A DNA stretch of 64,000 nucleotides, from NCBI GenBank assembly GCA_964549505.1, contig CAZJVD010000007.1, forward strand, positions 80,340-144,339, in the 5' to 3' direction. The position numbers and the translations under genes were made by a program. The notes below the pieces were generated by a model. The model had not been told where the DNA came from. It did no database searches and saw nothing but the letters and a program-made list of their open reading frames with translations. This DNA is from CAZJVD01 sp964549505. Its GTDB lineage: Bacteria > Bdellovibrionota > UBA1018 > CAZJVD01. Shown here one piece after another: positions 9,401 to 17,328 of the stretch (its first letter is position 1; each line of letters begins with the position of its first letter).

Positions 9401-10049
9401 ACCGGAAGGACTGGGACAAGAGGTTTCACTCGAGGCAATTCGTACACGTCTGAGTAAGCAGCCACTCGAACCGTCGCTCTGGAACGCTTATGGTGTGCAG
9501 TTGGTCGGTCAAGGAAAGACACCGTTAGCGGCCATCGCGTTTGCGCGTGCACTCGATCTCGACTCCAAGAGTGGTGCGGCTCTCAATAACACAGCTCTCG
9601 CGATGTTAGCGGTGCCAGAAGCGCTGGAAGATCCTGTAACGTCGCGAATAGCTCTCGGAATGCTCAAGCAAGCGCGTTCGGTTTCCAAGCGGCCACGTGA
9701 GGCCATCGCTAATCTTGCGCAGCTCTATGGTTACTATCGCCTGGCGATGAAGGCTGATCCGCTTTGGGAGTGGTTGCACGAACAGACCCCCGACGCACTA
9801 ACATGGGATGGAACGGCGCTGGGTCGATACTTTAAAGGTGATCTGAAAAGTGCAGAGAAGGCGTTTCAGGAAGCAGAAGCGCGCGGAGCAGACGAAGACC
9901 GGATGATGCGACGTTTGTTTCAAGCGGCTACTTCGGACCGCGAAGCGTGCCGAGACTATTTAATGAAAGCTGACAAGAACAAAGCACGACCCCTCGAGCA
10001 AGCAGCTTGGGAACATCTGCGGATGGTCTGTCAGAAGGAAGGTTCGTAA
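6402..10049 (+). CDS. Large exported TPR protein, GltD/AgmU-like
   Basis: A 1215-residue protein with a signal peptide (ARFIAVALLWGAPSLASA, cut before SFDSD), followed by tetratricopeptide pairs through most of its length (RLAELYFEGYR, FLAYNYGELGQAGRAEKYFKQ, ELGEQAFRRHEFKDAIGYFE, WNAYGVQLVGQGKTPLAAIA). Length and make-up closely resemble AgmU/GltD of Myxococcus xanthus, a periplasmic TPR protein of about 1.2 thousand residues in the gliding machinery. It probably scaffolds inner- and outer-membrane parts. ATG 6402 lies within the previous gene; the next start follows three bases after its stop. The C-terminal third also carries a TPR-like block (about 1010-1060). Confidence 0.75.
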   Translation: MSWETTFLILRAGARFIAVALLWGAPSLASASFDSDRAHVETDRDRQIRELRDAEVTQIRIALGRRNAANRQADLYFRLAELYFEGYRADHLIEGKIHEYRAQEKRAPRNAERRLSRPLLTRGIKACEELVALGVPYAKMDNVIYFLAYNYGELGQAGRAEKYFKQLVEDHPKSTFRVEAYRELGEQAFRRHEFKDAIGYFEQALPLLSGGPRAPIYHRLAWSHYRLRELDRAVTEMKRAISEAEKSGEQFLNVRDEALKDLAVFMTDAGQVEEALAYFRSVVANKEFYAEALEKLAAEYERRLQWASAIKVHELLLRISGNADRKLPSLLRIIDADLKMAQHARALGRLEVFPWQELNAESSQVPFQQAKNRIRRWAVALHAEARKRSAKDSKGTYELVDRLYGLYLEKFLVHPVMEPLESKKGPTRSEEVAEVQTYRAEVKAALGARSEATRLYRVVMESGHPKYAVTAGKLRLALLTEAVTVAHAKPGSDEASLWLETVDQSSTVAPTSPESRALKLKAIQFLAGSKEHEGQVIDRTRKLIDESPESQEALIAAQLWIQVRLDTLPKVADVNAKTFSTYQDRARAVEEVFEVLGKNERLMRADRTRFAGKLASVMRAKREEIRLGLVAGSEAGGDFEGAARAYENLASTKSERSVSEPSLLNALTNYQRARNWGETERLALQVSEKFAGSKKTIDNVKGAATQLLIAGEYDRSARVFFAFGSRHRDKAAVRTAMTIAAATGSKSESATWTAYFIEHFKGDSDWDAIVLEEAKRLERDGEHGKAITLFGGCSQRSSIWTAECLIRLADVYTAQGKVRDAQSAIQRAAGIRVDKNSGRVSPFVGLARFRLAETSEKQTTFEPLSLPDSKLEKLLSERLKFFEKLSTTYLAAGEAGGPWAIGSLLRLAEWTLRLAREIEAIGPPENVRDELAIKFKKSLLSVSRPLIDRARKTLKDAFRLAQSQEILSSFTGDVLDLLAEIEKKPPYRAQGSFSDPRWAVPEGLGQEVSLEAIRTRLSKQPLEPSLWNAYGVQLVGQGKTPLAAIAFARALDLDSKSGAALNNTALAMLAVPEALEDPVTSRIALGMLKQARSVSKRPREAIANLAQLYGYYRLAMKADPLWEWLHEQTPDALTWDGTALGRYFKGDLKSAEKAFQEAEARGADEDRMMRRLFQAATSDREACRDYLMKADKNKARPLEQAAWEHLRMVCQKEGS

Positions 10050-10051
10050 TC

Positions 10052-10336
10052 ATGCATGGGCGTCTTATCTTGATGGTGCTTTGGGGAGTTTGTGCCATGG
10101 CAGCGGGCTTTGCTTGGTCGCTTGCTCGCGCTGAAGATGAAACAAAGCGTAAGCCACGTGTGATCTATCCTAAAGAGACCTCCTTGGATGCCGATGCACT
10201 GGATATTGAAGGCGAGTTCAAGGAACCGAACGATTTTTACTTTCGAATTCGAAAACCTGAAAAGTTTGACTCGTTAGTGAAGCGACGGGCGGAGTTTCAC
10301 CGAGAAATGCTTCGCGATGTGATCATGAGTCGATAA
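10052..10336 (+). CDS. Small exported protein in the gliding-like operon (GltF position)
   Basis: ATG 10052 is preceded by AAGGAAGG about 10 nt upstream and yields 94 residues. A signal peptide or N-terminal anchor (LILMVLWGVCAMAAGFAW, then ARAED) precedes a charged domain of about 65 residues ending EFHREMLRDVIMSR. I recognise no family. It sits between the large TPR gene and the FHA-TonB gene, the place gltF occupies in M. xanthus. It may be a small periplasmic or membrane-tethered subunit of the same complex; sequence alone does not show this. Confidence 0.6.
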   Translation: MHGRLILMVLWGVCAMAAGFAWSLARAEDETKRKPRVIYPKETSLDADALDIEGEFKEPNDFYFRIRKPEKFDSLVKRRAEFHREMLRDVIMSR

Positions 10337-10357
10337 ACTCGAGGACAGGGAATACGT

Positions 10358-12349
10358 ATGGAACAAAAGACGGAAACCTCAGCTCTCTTTCTTCCGCCCC
10401 AACGGGTTGCGGTCCTGATTCTACAAGGACGTCCTGAGAAGACCAAAGACGAGTGTACCTACAAGACCAATAAGAATCGTATCTCGATCGGTAGCGCTGA
10501 AAGTTCTGATGTTCGTTTAGAAGAAGATGACGTCGCTCCTCTTCACGCTGTGCTTGAGATCGACGGTACTGCGGTTCACGTTTACGATCTCGCCAGCGAG
10601 AGCGGTGTCCAGGTTAACGGGCTGAAAACAGTTTCAGGTGAACTGAAGGCGGGAGACACCCTCAGTGTCGGCCGTCATCGGTTTAAATTCTTTTTAGAGG
10701 ATGTTCAAAAAACACCATCCGCTTCAGACGATCGCCTCACGAGTATTGTGGGTGAACGTTGGTTCGATGATCAAGGTCGGAAGCTGTTTTTGCAAGCCCC
10801 CCTCGAAACGCCCGACATGGTTTTGCTCGAAGATCGGCGTGGTCTTGATCCGATCATCGAGTTGGCTTCCGAGATTCGTCCTGCTGTCGAAGTGATGATG
10901 ACCTGGAATGGCCTCGTTCTCGCCGTTGAGCATTTTGAGGAAGACGGAACGATCACGTTAGGAAGTGATGTCGCGTCGACTTTCGTCGTGCCGGCGATCT
11001 TGTCGACTCCACAGTTCGAGCTTCTTCGTCGCAGCGGCAGTCAGTACAGTCTCAAGATCGATCCTAAAATGAAGGGGATTTTGTATCGCAAAGGCAAACT
11101 GACAAATCTTGCCGAGACTCCCGCCAGTCAGATTGTTCTCGAGTTCAACGACCTTGCACGCGTCGAAATCGGTGATGTCGTGTTGTACGTGAGTTTTACC
11201 CACGCGCCACCAAGGCTGAAGCGTCCGAAGCTGGTTGAGAAAGACTCACTCTTTCATCGCATTCTTACGAGCAGCCTGGCGCTCGCGCTCCTCCTGCTTT
11301 GGTTGATGCTCTCGATAACCGTGACTGACACGGTTCAAATCGAGGAGTTGCCCGATCGCGTGGCGACGATTCTGTATGAACCTGAAAAATACCAGTATCG
11401 GTACACACCCGAAACGGGTGAACTTGCCGTTCCCGAACCGCTGAAGCCGCAGGTACCGCAGAAAAGTAAACTGGATCTGACCAAGCCGCAGCCGGAAACG
11501 CTGTCGGGTAAAGGTGAGATTCAAGGTGCGGTCGCAAAGCGTGGGAAATCCAAGGGCCAGAGTCAAGCTCGTGAGGGCGAAGGCGCGCGTGCACGCGGGA
11601 ACGAAGGCCTTCGTGGATCGCGTACAGCAAAGCCTGGAAAGGACGCACAGACAGCAGCAACGCGTCCGTCCACACAGCAAGGTGCTGGGCGCGGTGGAAC
11701 ACGAAGCGAAGAACCCGGCGTTGGTAATATTGAGTCGCTCAAAGGATTTACATCGAAGTTTGAAAACCTGCTCGCAGGCGGAGCCGAGAAACTCGGCAAG
11801 AGTGGCGATCGCGTAAAAGGTTACGGTGGATTCGACACCCAAGGCGAGGGCGGACTCGCGCTGTCCGGTAAAGGCAGTGGTGGAGGTGGCACACAAGCCG
11901 TTTTGGGTGGTTTAGGTAACAAGGGGCAGGGCGGCGGGCGTATCGGTACAGGATTTGGGGCTGTTGGAAAGGGTAACGCCATTGTCGGCGGCAGTACTCG
12001 CGTAGTGCTGAGAACGGGCGACTCCGACGAAACAGTAGTTATGGGTGCCATCGATCCAGCTGCGGTCAACGCAGCACTGGCGGCGCACAAAGATGAGTTT
12101 CGATTTTGTTACGAACGGGAGTTGAATGCCGGCAGTCCCAAACTGCGTGGGACGGTGTATCCCAGTTTTGTGATCGGTGCTCAAGGTGCGGTCACGCGCG
12201 CAGGCATTGCGTCCAGCTCACTCAAGAATCCGGGTGTCGAACAATGTGTGGTGAACGTCATTCGGCGTATTCCATTCCCGTCGCCACGAGGTGGCGGAAT
12301 TGTCGAAGTGCGCTTCCGGATCGAATACAGCCCCACAGTTGGCGGCTGA
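10358..12349 (+). CDS. FHA-TonB trans-envelope protein, GltG-like (AgmX/PglI C-terminal domain)
   Basis: Three-part inner-membrane protein of 663 residues. A cytoplasmic FHA domain (about 35-115; RISIGSAESSDVRL and LASESGVQVNG) should bind phospho-Thr partners. One transmembrane segment lies at about 300-322 (LALALLLLWLMLSITV). A long Pro- then Gly-rich periplasmic linker (about 370-560) leads to a C-terminal TonB-like AgmX/PglI domain (567-660) with the FRFCYERELN and VRIPFPSPRGGG signatures. This matches GltG of Myxococcus, proposed to reach the outer membrane through its TonB domain. AggACAGGGA precedes the ATG. It is the last gene of the run and contacts the barrel and TPR proteins by inference. 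Confidence 0.82.
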   Translation: MEQKTETSALFLPPQRVAVLILQGRPEKTKDECTYKTNKNRISIGSAESSDVRLEEDDVAPLHAVLEIDGTAVHVYDLASESGVQVNGLKTVSGELKAGDTLSVGRHRFKFFLEDVQKTPSASDDRLTSIVGERWFDDQGRKLFLQAPLETPDMVLLEDRRGLDPIIELASEIRPAVEVMMTWNGLVLAVEHFEEDGTITLGSDVASTFVVPAILSTPQFELLRRSGSQYSLKIDPKMKGILYRKGKLTNLAETPASQIVLEFNDLARVEIGDVVLYVSFTHAPPRLKRPKLVEKDSLFHRILTSSLALALLLLWLMLSITVTDTVQIEELPDRVATILYEPEKYQYRYTPETGELAVPEPLKPQVPQKSKLDLTKPQPETLSGKGEIQGAVAKRGKSKGQSQAREGEGARARGNEGLRGSRTAKPGKDAQTAATRPSTQQGAGRGGTRSEEPGVGNIESLKGFTSKFENLLAGGAEKLGKSGDRVKGYGGFDTQGEGGLALSGKGSGGGGTQAVLGGLGNKGQGGGRIGTGFGAVGKGNAIVGGSTRVVLRTGDSDETVVMGAIDPAAVNAALAAHKDEFRFCYERELNAGSPKLRGTVYPSFVIGAQGAVTRAGIASSSLKNPGVEQCVVNVIRRIPFPSPRGGGIVEVRFRIEYSPTVGG

Positions 12350-12361
12350 TCTTGATCTTGA

Positions 12362-13198
12362 TTAGGGCGCCGGAACGTCGACACGTAAGACGTTGGAGTA
12401 CGTCGTCTTGGTTCCATCCGTGGCGCCGATCATGAAATAGTAAGTTTGATTCGGGCTACCGCCGAGCTCCGTGAAATAAGGAGTATTGGCCGCTGTAAAA
12501 TTGCGGATCACCCACAATCCCGATGTCGCGATCATATTCCAGTAAACCCAGAACCTTGTTTCGGTCGAAGACATGTCATCCCATGCGAGGTCGATCCGGA
12601 AAGGATCGGCATGAACGAGGCGCAGATTCATTGGAGGGTTTAGACCGGCAGCTGGGATCGGATCTTCTTCCGTAATCGTAACCGTGGCTGAGGGGTTAAC
12701 TCCCGGCGAGTAACCGGCACCCGGCTCAATGTCGATCTGGACGGTTTCGGGTGCTTCCACAAGATTGATCGGACCGGCGTTGTAGAAGTCCTCGATCGGT
12801 ACGACGTCGACCATGACGTGATCACTTCCAGCCGGAATCGTTACAACGGAGGGTAGTGATACATAGTCTTTGACGTCGACGCCTGAATTCAGAAGATTGG
12901 TGACGTCCGTAGCTGTCCCGGAGGTCGAGATATTGATGTTGATGGGGGAGGTGAGATCACCGTAGCGTCGAAACTCAAACGTACCCTTTTGAGTGGAGAG
13001 CGTACCGTTGGCCGCTCCCATTTCGGCAGCCGCCGGATCGATCGCGAAAACATCGATTTGCCCGGAAGACGAGGGAGGATCGTCGGAAGTTGCGCCACCG
13101 CCCAACGAACCGTCACTATTCAATTGCTCGCAACCAGGGAAGAAAACTAACAAGAGAATCCCGAGCATTCCCAAAGCAAAGACCGATTTGGAATGCAT
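12362..13198 (-). CDS. Lipoprotein with Calx-beta-like and fibronectin III-like domains
   Basis: Predicted lipoprotein of 278 residues with signal peptide MHSKSVFALGMLGILLLVFFPGC (lipobox FPGC, Cys23). A low-complexity linker leads to an all-beta segment with Calx-beta features (VSLPSVVTIPAGSD, then PSATVTITEEDP) at about 75-180. The C-terminal 90 residues resemble a fibronectin III fold (PPMNLRLVHADPFRIDLAWDD, then TYYFMIGATDGTKTTYSN). This suggests a surface or periplasmic adhesion or binding protein. It faces the gliding-like operon tail to tail, 12 bp apart. No enzymatic motif is seen. Confidence 0.75.
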   Translation of the reverse strand: MHSKSVFALGMLGILLLVFFPGCEQLNSDGSLGGGATSDDPPSSSGQIDVFAIDPAAAEMGAANGTLSTQKGTFEFRRYGDLTSPININISTSGTATDVTNLLNSGVDVKDYVSLPSVVTIPAGSDHVMVDVVPIEDFYNAGPINLVEAPETVQIDIEPGAGYSPGVNPSATVTITEEDPIPAAGLNPPMNLRLVHADPFRIDLAWDDMSSTETRFWVYWNMIATSGLWVIRNFTAANTPYFTELGGSPNQTYYFMIGATDGTKTTYSNVLRVDVPAP

Positions 13199-13382
13199 AT
13201 GCCTTCATCCTAACGCCGAGATCGCGAGCGCGGGATATGTCGAATTTGACCTGTCAAACCCCCTCGGATCCTTTGGCTTTTGTGCGTTTTTCCGGACCGT
13301 TTATGCGCCTATAGGCAAATCTTTTCCGTTAAGGAGTCTGATCGGAGTCCGATGCGTCTCTTGAGAAAAGGGGGCGCCGGAC

Positions 13383-13598
13383 ATGCCGTTGAAGGAAAAA
13401 GACACCACACGACGAAGCTTCAAAGACTTTCTGGGTACGGCCGAACAGGTACTGTCTCGCTACAGTCACTGTACGCTCTGTGGCTCCAATCTGCATTTCA
13501 CGCATCTCACCGATTTTAGCCGTAACCTCACGCAGGAAATCGCGACCTGTCCGGAATGCGGGCAGAAAGAACGTCGCGTCACGCACCGGCTTCAATAA
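13383..13598 (+). CDS. Small zinc-ribbon protein
   Basis: A 71-residue protein with two CxxC knuckles, CTLCG (about 30-34) and CPECG (56-60), spaced as in a zinc ribbon, between helical basic termini. It may bind nucleic acid or protein. It starts at ATG 13383; the Shine-Dalgarno is poor (GGGGGCG). It lies alone between the lipoprotein and the uracil-DNA glycosylase. The function is unknown; the clean knuckle pair argues for a real gene. Confidence 0.6.
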   Translation: MPLKEKDTTRRSFKDFLGTAEQVLSRYSHCTLCGSNLHFTHLTDFSRNLTQEIATCPECGQKERRVTHRLQ

Positions 13599-13661
13599 CG
13601 GACCGATCGCAAGTCGACGATTTGTTGACACCTTTCCAGAGCAGCGTCATAAATTCACTCG

Positions 13662-14429
13662 ATGCGAAAAAAGCAGCGTGTGACGGTGGCTTCTTCACTT
13701 CAAGGTTTCTTGCCGCGTAAAGCGGTTCTGATGGCGCGTAAAGCGGGTTCTAAGGCGGTCGCCGAGGTTCCTGTGCGTGATCCCGAGGTAACGTCACGGG
13801 CACCCACGCTCGAAGCTCTAGGCGCCGAAATCTGTTCGGGTAAGGGTTGTCAGAAGTGCAGACTCGCGACAACTCGGTCGAAGATCGTGGTCGGCGAAGG
13901 GGCTCCTAAGGCGCGTCTCGTTTTCGTGGGTGAAGGCCCTGGTGCTCAGGAAGACCTGACGGGTCGACCGTTTGTGGGGCGTGCCGGCCAACTGCTCGAA
14001 AAGATGATCGGTGCGATTGGGCTGAAGCGTTCCGATGTCTACATCTGTAATGTCGTCAAATGTCGACCGCCCGAAAATCGCAACCCCATGCCCGATGAGA
14101 TCGAAGCGTGCTCGCCTTACCTTTTTAGGCAACTCGAACTGATACGACCGGAGCTTGTTGTGGCTCTCGGAAAATTTGCCGCGCAGACACTTCTAAAAAC
14201 TGAAACACCGATTTCGAAGCTGCGCTCACAGGTTTACGATTATCGAGGCACGAAGCTACTCGCGACGTTTCACCCGTCTTATCTCTTGAGGAACCCACCG
14301 GCAAAAAAAGAAGCGTGGGAAGACCTCAAGCAGGTTGCTAAGATTCTTCGCTTGTCCATTCCAACACCTCCCGTGACCGTGGCTTCGGCGAAGACAGCGG
14401 CGGCGGTGGGAGATCGTCCGCCGATCTGA
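13662..14429 (+). CDS. udg: Type 4 uracil-DNA glycosylase (Fe-S)
   Basis: Removes uracil from DNA in base-excision repair. Family 4 hallmarks: four Fe-S cysteines (Cys63 and Cys66 in GCQKC, Cys134 in VVKCRPPENRNP, Cys150), the GEGPGAQED motif (90-98) and FHPSYLLR (201-208 region) with catalytic-site His204. About 255 residues as read; an internal ATG at 13731 (MARKAGSK) gives a more typical N-terminus and is possible. The last 20 residues are low-complexity. It is related to phage polymerase-fused domains, but no fusion is seen here. Confidence 0.9.
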   Translation: MRKKQRVTVASSLQGFLPRKAVLMARKAGSKAVAEVPVRDPEVTSRAPTLEALGAEICSGKGCQKCRLATTRSKIVVGEGAPKARLVFVGEGPGAQEDLTGRPFVGRAGQLLEKMIGAIGLKRSDVYICNVVKCRPPENRNPMPDEIEACSPYLFRQLELIRPELVVALGKFAAQTLLKTETPISKLRSQVYDYRGTKLLATFHPSYLLRNPPAKKEAWEDLKQVAKILRLSIPTPPVTVASAKTAAAVGDRPPI

Positions 14430-14512
14430 GTATTGCAGCGGACGCAGCAAATGCAGCAGATTTGGTGCCGACTCGGTGCAAACCGGATGCAAAGCCAGTA
14501 GAGCCTATATTT

Positions 14513-15868
14513 ATGATGGTATTTCAAAAAGTTCTGTTCTCGGCGCTCGTTGGGTGGCTTTTCTGTATGGGCGTTCAGCCAACAGAGACGTCGGCTGCCG
14601 ACTCTCATGTTTTGAAAATGGAAATTCGTGGAACCATCAATCCGGCGACGGCTGACTTTCTCAAGACGACGCTTCATCGCGCAGAAACAGAAAAAGCTGC
14701 GGCTGTTCTCATCGAACTCGATACACCCGGCGGACTTGTCGCTAGCACGCGCATCATGGCCCAGTTGATCGATGAGTCTAAAGTGCCCGTCCTGGTTTTT
14801 GTGGGACCGGCCGGCGCTTCGGCGACCTCTGCCGGCGCACTCCTCATGCTCGCCAGTCATGTCGCAGGAATGGCTCCAGGGACCAATATTGGAGCCGCTC
14901 ATCCCGTGAGTTTGTCCGGGGGTTCAGAAGGACAGGATGCCAAAGGAGTCATGGGTGAGAAGATCGTTAACGACGTCAAGGCGTTTGCGCGCAGTCTTGC
15001 CGAACTTCGCGGTCGCAACACTCAGCTCGCTGAGGAAATCGTGGCAAAGAGTACGAGTTTTACGGCACCCGAAGCGCTCGAGAGAAAATTGATTGAGATT
15101 CTCGTTCCGACCTCTCAAGAGTTTCTCGTCCGCGCCCATGGTCGAAACGTGTCATTAAAGTCAGGACCGACGACGCTCGTTCTCGATCATGCAAAACAGG
15201 AGTCCGTTGCGATGTCGTGGGGCCAGAAGCTCCTCGATACACTTTCGAATCCGAATATTGCGGCGATTTTGATGACACTCGCGATGGTGTTGATTTACCT
15301 CGAGCTTTCGAATCCCGGTATCAGTGTGGCTGGAATTCTCGGCGTGATCTGTCTGGTCGTCGCGTTCATGGCTTTTCAGACTCTCCCGATCACGACGGGT
15401 GGCGTGGCGCTCTTGGTCTTAGGAATGATCATGATGGCCGCTGAGATTTTCGCGAGCACCCATGGCGTGCTGGCGGCCGGTGGTCTTTTGAGTTTTGTGC
15501 TTGGGCTTTTGTGGCTCATTGATCCGAACGAGCCGAGTTTTGCAATCCATCGTTGGGTGATTGTGGGTGCTGGCGCGGGGCTTGGAACTGCGGTAGCGAT
15601 TTTGGCCTGGGCCGCATCGCGAACGCGGAAACTCGCGCGCGAGACGCGTGCTCGTGTCGGCGGTGGAGGAACAAGCGGATTGATCGGTTACCAAGGTCAT
15701 GTGGAACATGTAGAAGGTAAGGCAGCGAATGAGGGTAAAGCTCTTTTTCGCGGTGAACTTTGGGATTTTCAGTCTAACGAACCCGTCGCGGTGGGTGATG
15801 CCGTCGAAGCGATGCAGGTTCACGGTTTTAAAGTCCATGTGAAGAAAAAGGAGAAGTCCGATGTTTGA
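14513..15868 (+). CDS. nfeD: NfeD-family membrane serine protease
   Basis: Full-length NfeD (about 451 residues): signal peptide (MMVFQKVLFSALVGWLFCMG, ends near TSA), a ClpP/SppA-like protease domain (about 30-240) with LIELDTPGGLV, the serine region GPAGASATSAGAL and a lysine in the GEKIVNDVKAF segment. Four or five transmembrane helices follow (about 245-370), then a C-terminal OB-like NfeD domain (GTSGLIGYQGHVE onward). Starts at ATG 14513 or 14516; the longer frame from 14462 would spoil the signal peptide. It overlaps the slipin gene by 8 nt, the usual NfeD-slipin pair, implicated in membrane-domain quality control and stomatin cleavage. Confidence 0.9.
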   Translation: MMVFQKVLFSALVGWLFCMGVQPTETSAADSHVLKMEIRGTINPATADFLKTTLHRAETEKAAAVLIELDTPGGLVASTRIMAQLIDESKVPVLVFVGPAGASATSAGALLMLASHVAGMAPGTNIGAAHPVSLSGGSEGQDAKGVMGEKIVNDVKAFARSLAELRGRNTQLAEEIVAKSTSFTAPEALERKLIEILVPTSQEFLVRAHGRNVSLKSGPTTLVLDHAKQESVAMSWGQKLLDTLSNPNIAAILMTLAMVLIYLELSNPGISVAGILGVICLVVAFMAFQTLPITTGGVALLVLGMIMMAAEIFASTHGVLAAGGLLSFVLGLLWLIDPNEPSFAIHRWVIVGAGAGLGTAVAILAWAASRTRKLARETRARVGGGGTSGLIGYQGHVEHVEGKAANEGKALFRGELWDFQSNEPVAVGDAVEAMQVHGFKVHVKKKEKSDV

Positions 15869-16610
15869 GCTTTTTCAGATGAGTACAGTATTTGTGCTCG
15901 CAGCAGTTGGGATGTTCTTATTTGCGAGTGTTAAAGTGATCACCGAATACGAGCGTGGCGTCGTGTTTCGGCTTGGGCGTGTGATCGGGGCCAAGGGTCC
16001 TGGTCTGATTATTTTGATTCCGGTCATCGATCGAATTGTTCGGGTGGACTTGAGAACCGTCACCATGGATGTTCCGCCCCAGGACATCATCAGTCGTGAC
16101 AACGTGACCTTGAAGGTCAATGCGGTCATCTATTTTCGTGTCGTCGAACCGATTCGTGCGGTGATCGAAGTAGAAAATTACTTGTTGGCGACTTCGAAAC
16201 TCGCACAGACGACCCTGCGTTCAGTCCTCGGACAAGTCGAACTCGATACGCTGCTGGCGTCCCGCGATTCACTCAATCAGAAACTCCAGACGATTCTCGA
16301 TACGCAGACCGAACCTTGGGGCGTGAAAGTTGCCAACGTCGAGGTCAAGCAAGTGGATCTTCCGGTAGAAATGCAGCGAGCGATGGCCAAACAGGCCGAA
16401 GCGGAACGGGAGCGTCGCGCAAAGATCATCGCGGCCGAAGGCGAACAGCAAGCTGCTCAGAAACTTTCGGAAGCGGCTGCGATTCTGGGACGGGAACCGA
16501 TGTCGTTGCAGCTTCGCTATCTACAGACGGTCCGCGAAATGTCGCATGAGAAGACAACAACGATGGTACTTCCGTTGCCGATCGATATCCTAAAACATTT
16601 TAGTAAATGA
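15861..16610 (+). CDS. Slipin / stomatin-like SPFH protein
   Basis: A 249-residue integral inner-membrane SPFH protein. N-terminal membrane hairpin (about 5-27), then the SPFH/band 7 domain (ERGVVFRLGR, GPGLIILIPVID, DVPPQDIISRDNVTLKV), then a coiled-coil, Ala/Glu/Lys-rich tail (MQRAMAKQAEAERERRAKII). The stop overlaps the next start. It forms an operon with the NfeD protease that precedes it, a pairing conserved in bacteria and archaea. Likely role: scaffold of membrane microdomains, substrate or partner of the NfeD protease. Confidence 0.92.
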   Translation: MFELFQMSTVFVLAAVGMFLFASVKVITEYERGVVFRLGRVIGAKGPGLIILIPVIDRIVRVDLRTVTMDVPPQDIISRDNVTLKVNAVIYFRVVEPIRAVIEVENYLLATSKLAQTTLRSVLGQVELDTLLASRDSLNQKLQTILDTQTEPWGVKVANVEVKQVDLPVEMQRAMAKQAEAERERRAKIIAAEGEQQAAQKLSEAAAILGREPMSLQLRYLQTVREMSHEKTTTMVLPLPIDILKHFSK

Positions 16611-17317
16611 ACGACTGCCGACTGATTTGGGAAGATGGAACGTGTTTCGAGTACGCGCACGATCCCTTGGTCATGCGTGAGCAGGTGGCGCGTGTTTTTC
16701 CTGACGAACTGGCGGGTTTTGATCGTTACAGCGCGCTGAACGATAAGGTGGGTCGGTCGCTTCTGAGCCGGTTTCAAACCGTATACGGACGGACAGCTCG
16801 GTGTTTTACAAACGAACGCTTGCGAGAAGCATTGAGTGTTTCGGAGCTCTTGGCGGGTCGTAATCCTTTTACGAAGCGCGCGTCGCGATGTGCTTTCTTT
16901 ACGTTACATTTTACAACACGGAAGCGTTACACGGACGTACCGTATCGAACGGTACTCTTTGGTTCGTCCTATCGCGCGTTGGTCGACGAGATCTTTACCG
17001 GGCGCGAACTTCCGACCGACATGCTTATTGATCTCTATCATCCGACGGCACATTCATCGGACCTTGTGCCGAGTGACGCCGACGTTTTTACGGCTCGTGT
17101 GCCCGTACCCAGTCTCGATCAGGTCGAAGTCGACTGGGAGCAGGCCCGTGCGATCGTCGCGGACCAGATCGTGAACGTGTTAGCGACACGATGTCTACCT
17201 GGACTCAGAAGTGTTCTTGCGAAACAAAAAGCGCTCACGCCCCTCAAGCTGCAGACGCCAGTTGAGTACTCAATCGATGCGCTGCGCGTGATTGTGGATG
17301 GAGAACTCATCCCGTAA
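16607..17317 (+). CDS. Truncated CrtI-like (phytoene desaturase family) protein, probable relic
   Basis: The 236-residue product reads as two pieces of the FAD-dependent CrtI family joined. Residues 1-85 match a substrate-domain stretch (DGTCFEYAHDP, PDELAGFDRYSAL). Residues about 95-225 match the C-terminal half (LFGSSYRALVDEIFTGRELP, ADVFTARVPVPSLDQ, EVDWEQARAI, LPGLRSVL). The N-terminal GxGxxG dinucleotide domain, the middle and the C-terminal FAD signature are absent; intact CrtI is about 490 residues. The frame is open and the ATG overlaps the slipin stop, so it may be expressed, but it cannot be a normal desaturase. No other carotenoid gene is nearby. Confidence 0.6.
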   Translation: MNDCRLIWEDGTCFEYAHDPLVMREQVARVFPDELAGFDRYSALNDKVGRSLLSRFQTVYGRTARCFTNERLREALSVSELLAGRNPFTKRASRCAFFTLHFTTRKRYTDVPYRTVLFGSSYRALVDEIFTGRELPTDMLIDLYHPTAHSSDLVPSDADVFTARVPVPSLDQVEVDWEQARAIVADQIVNVLATRCLPGLRSVLAKQKALTPLKLQTPVEYSIDALRVIVDGELIP

Positions 17318-17328
17318 AATAAAAGTTC

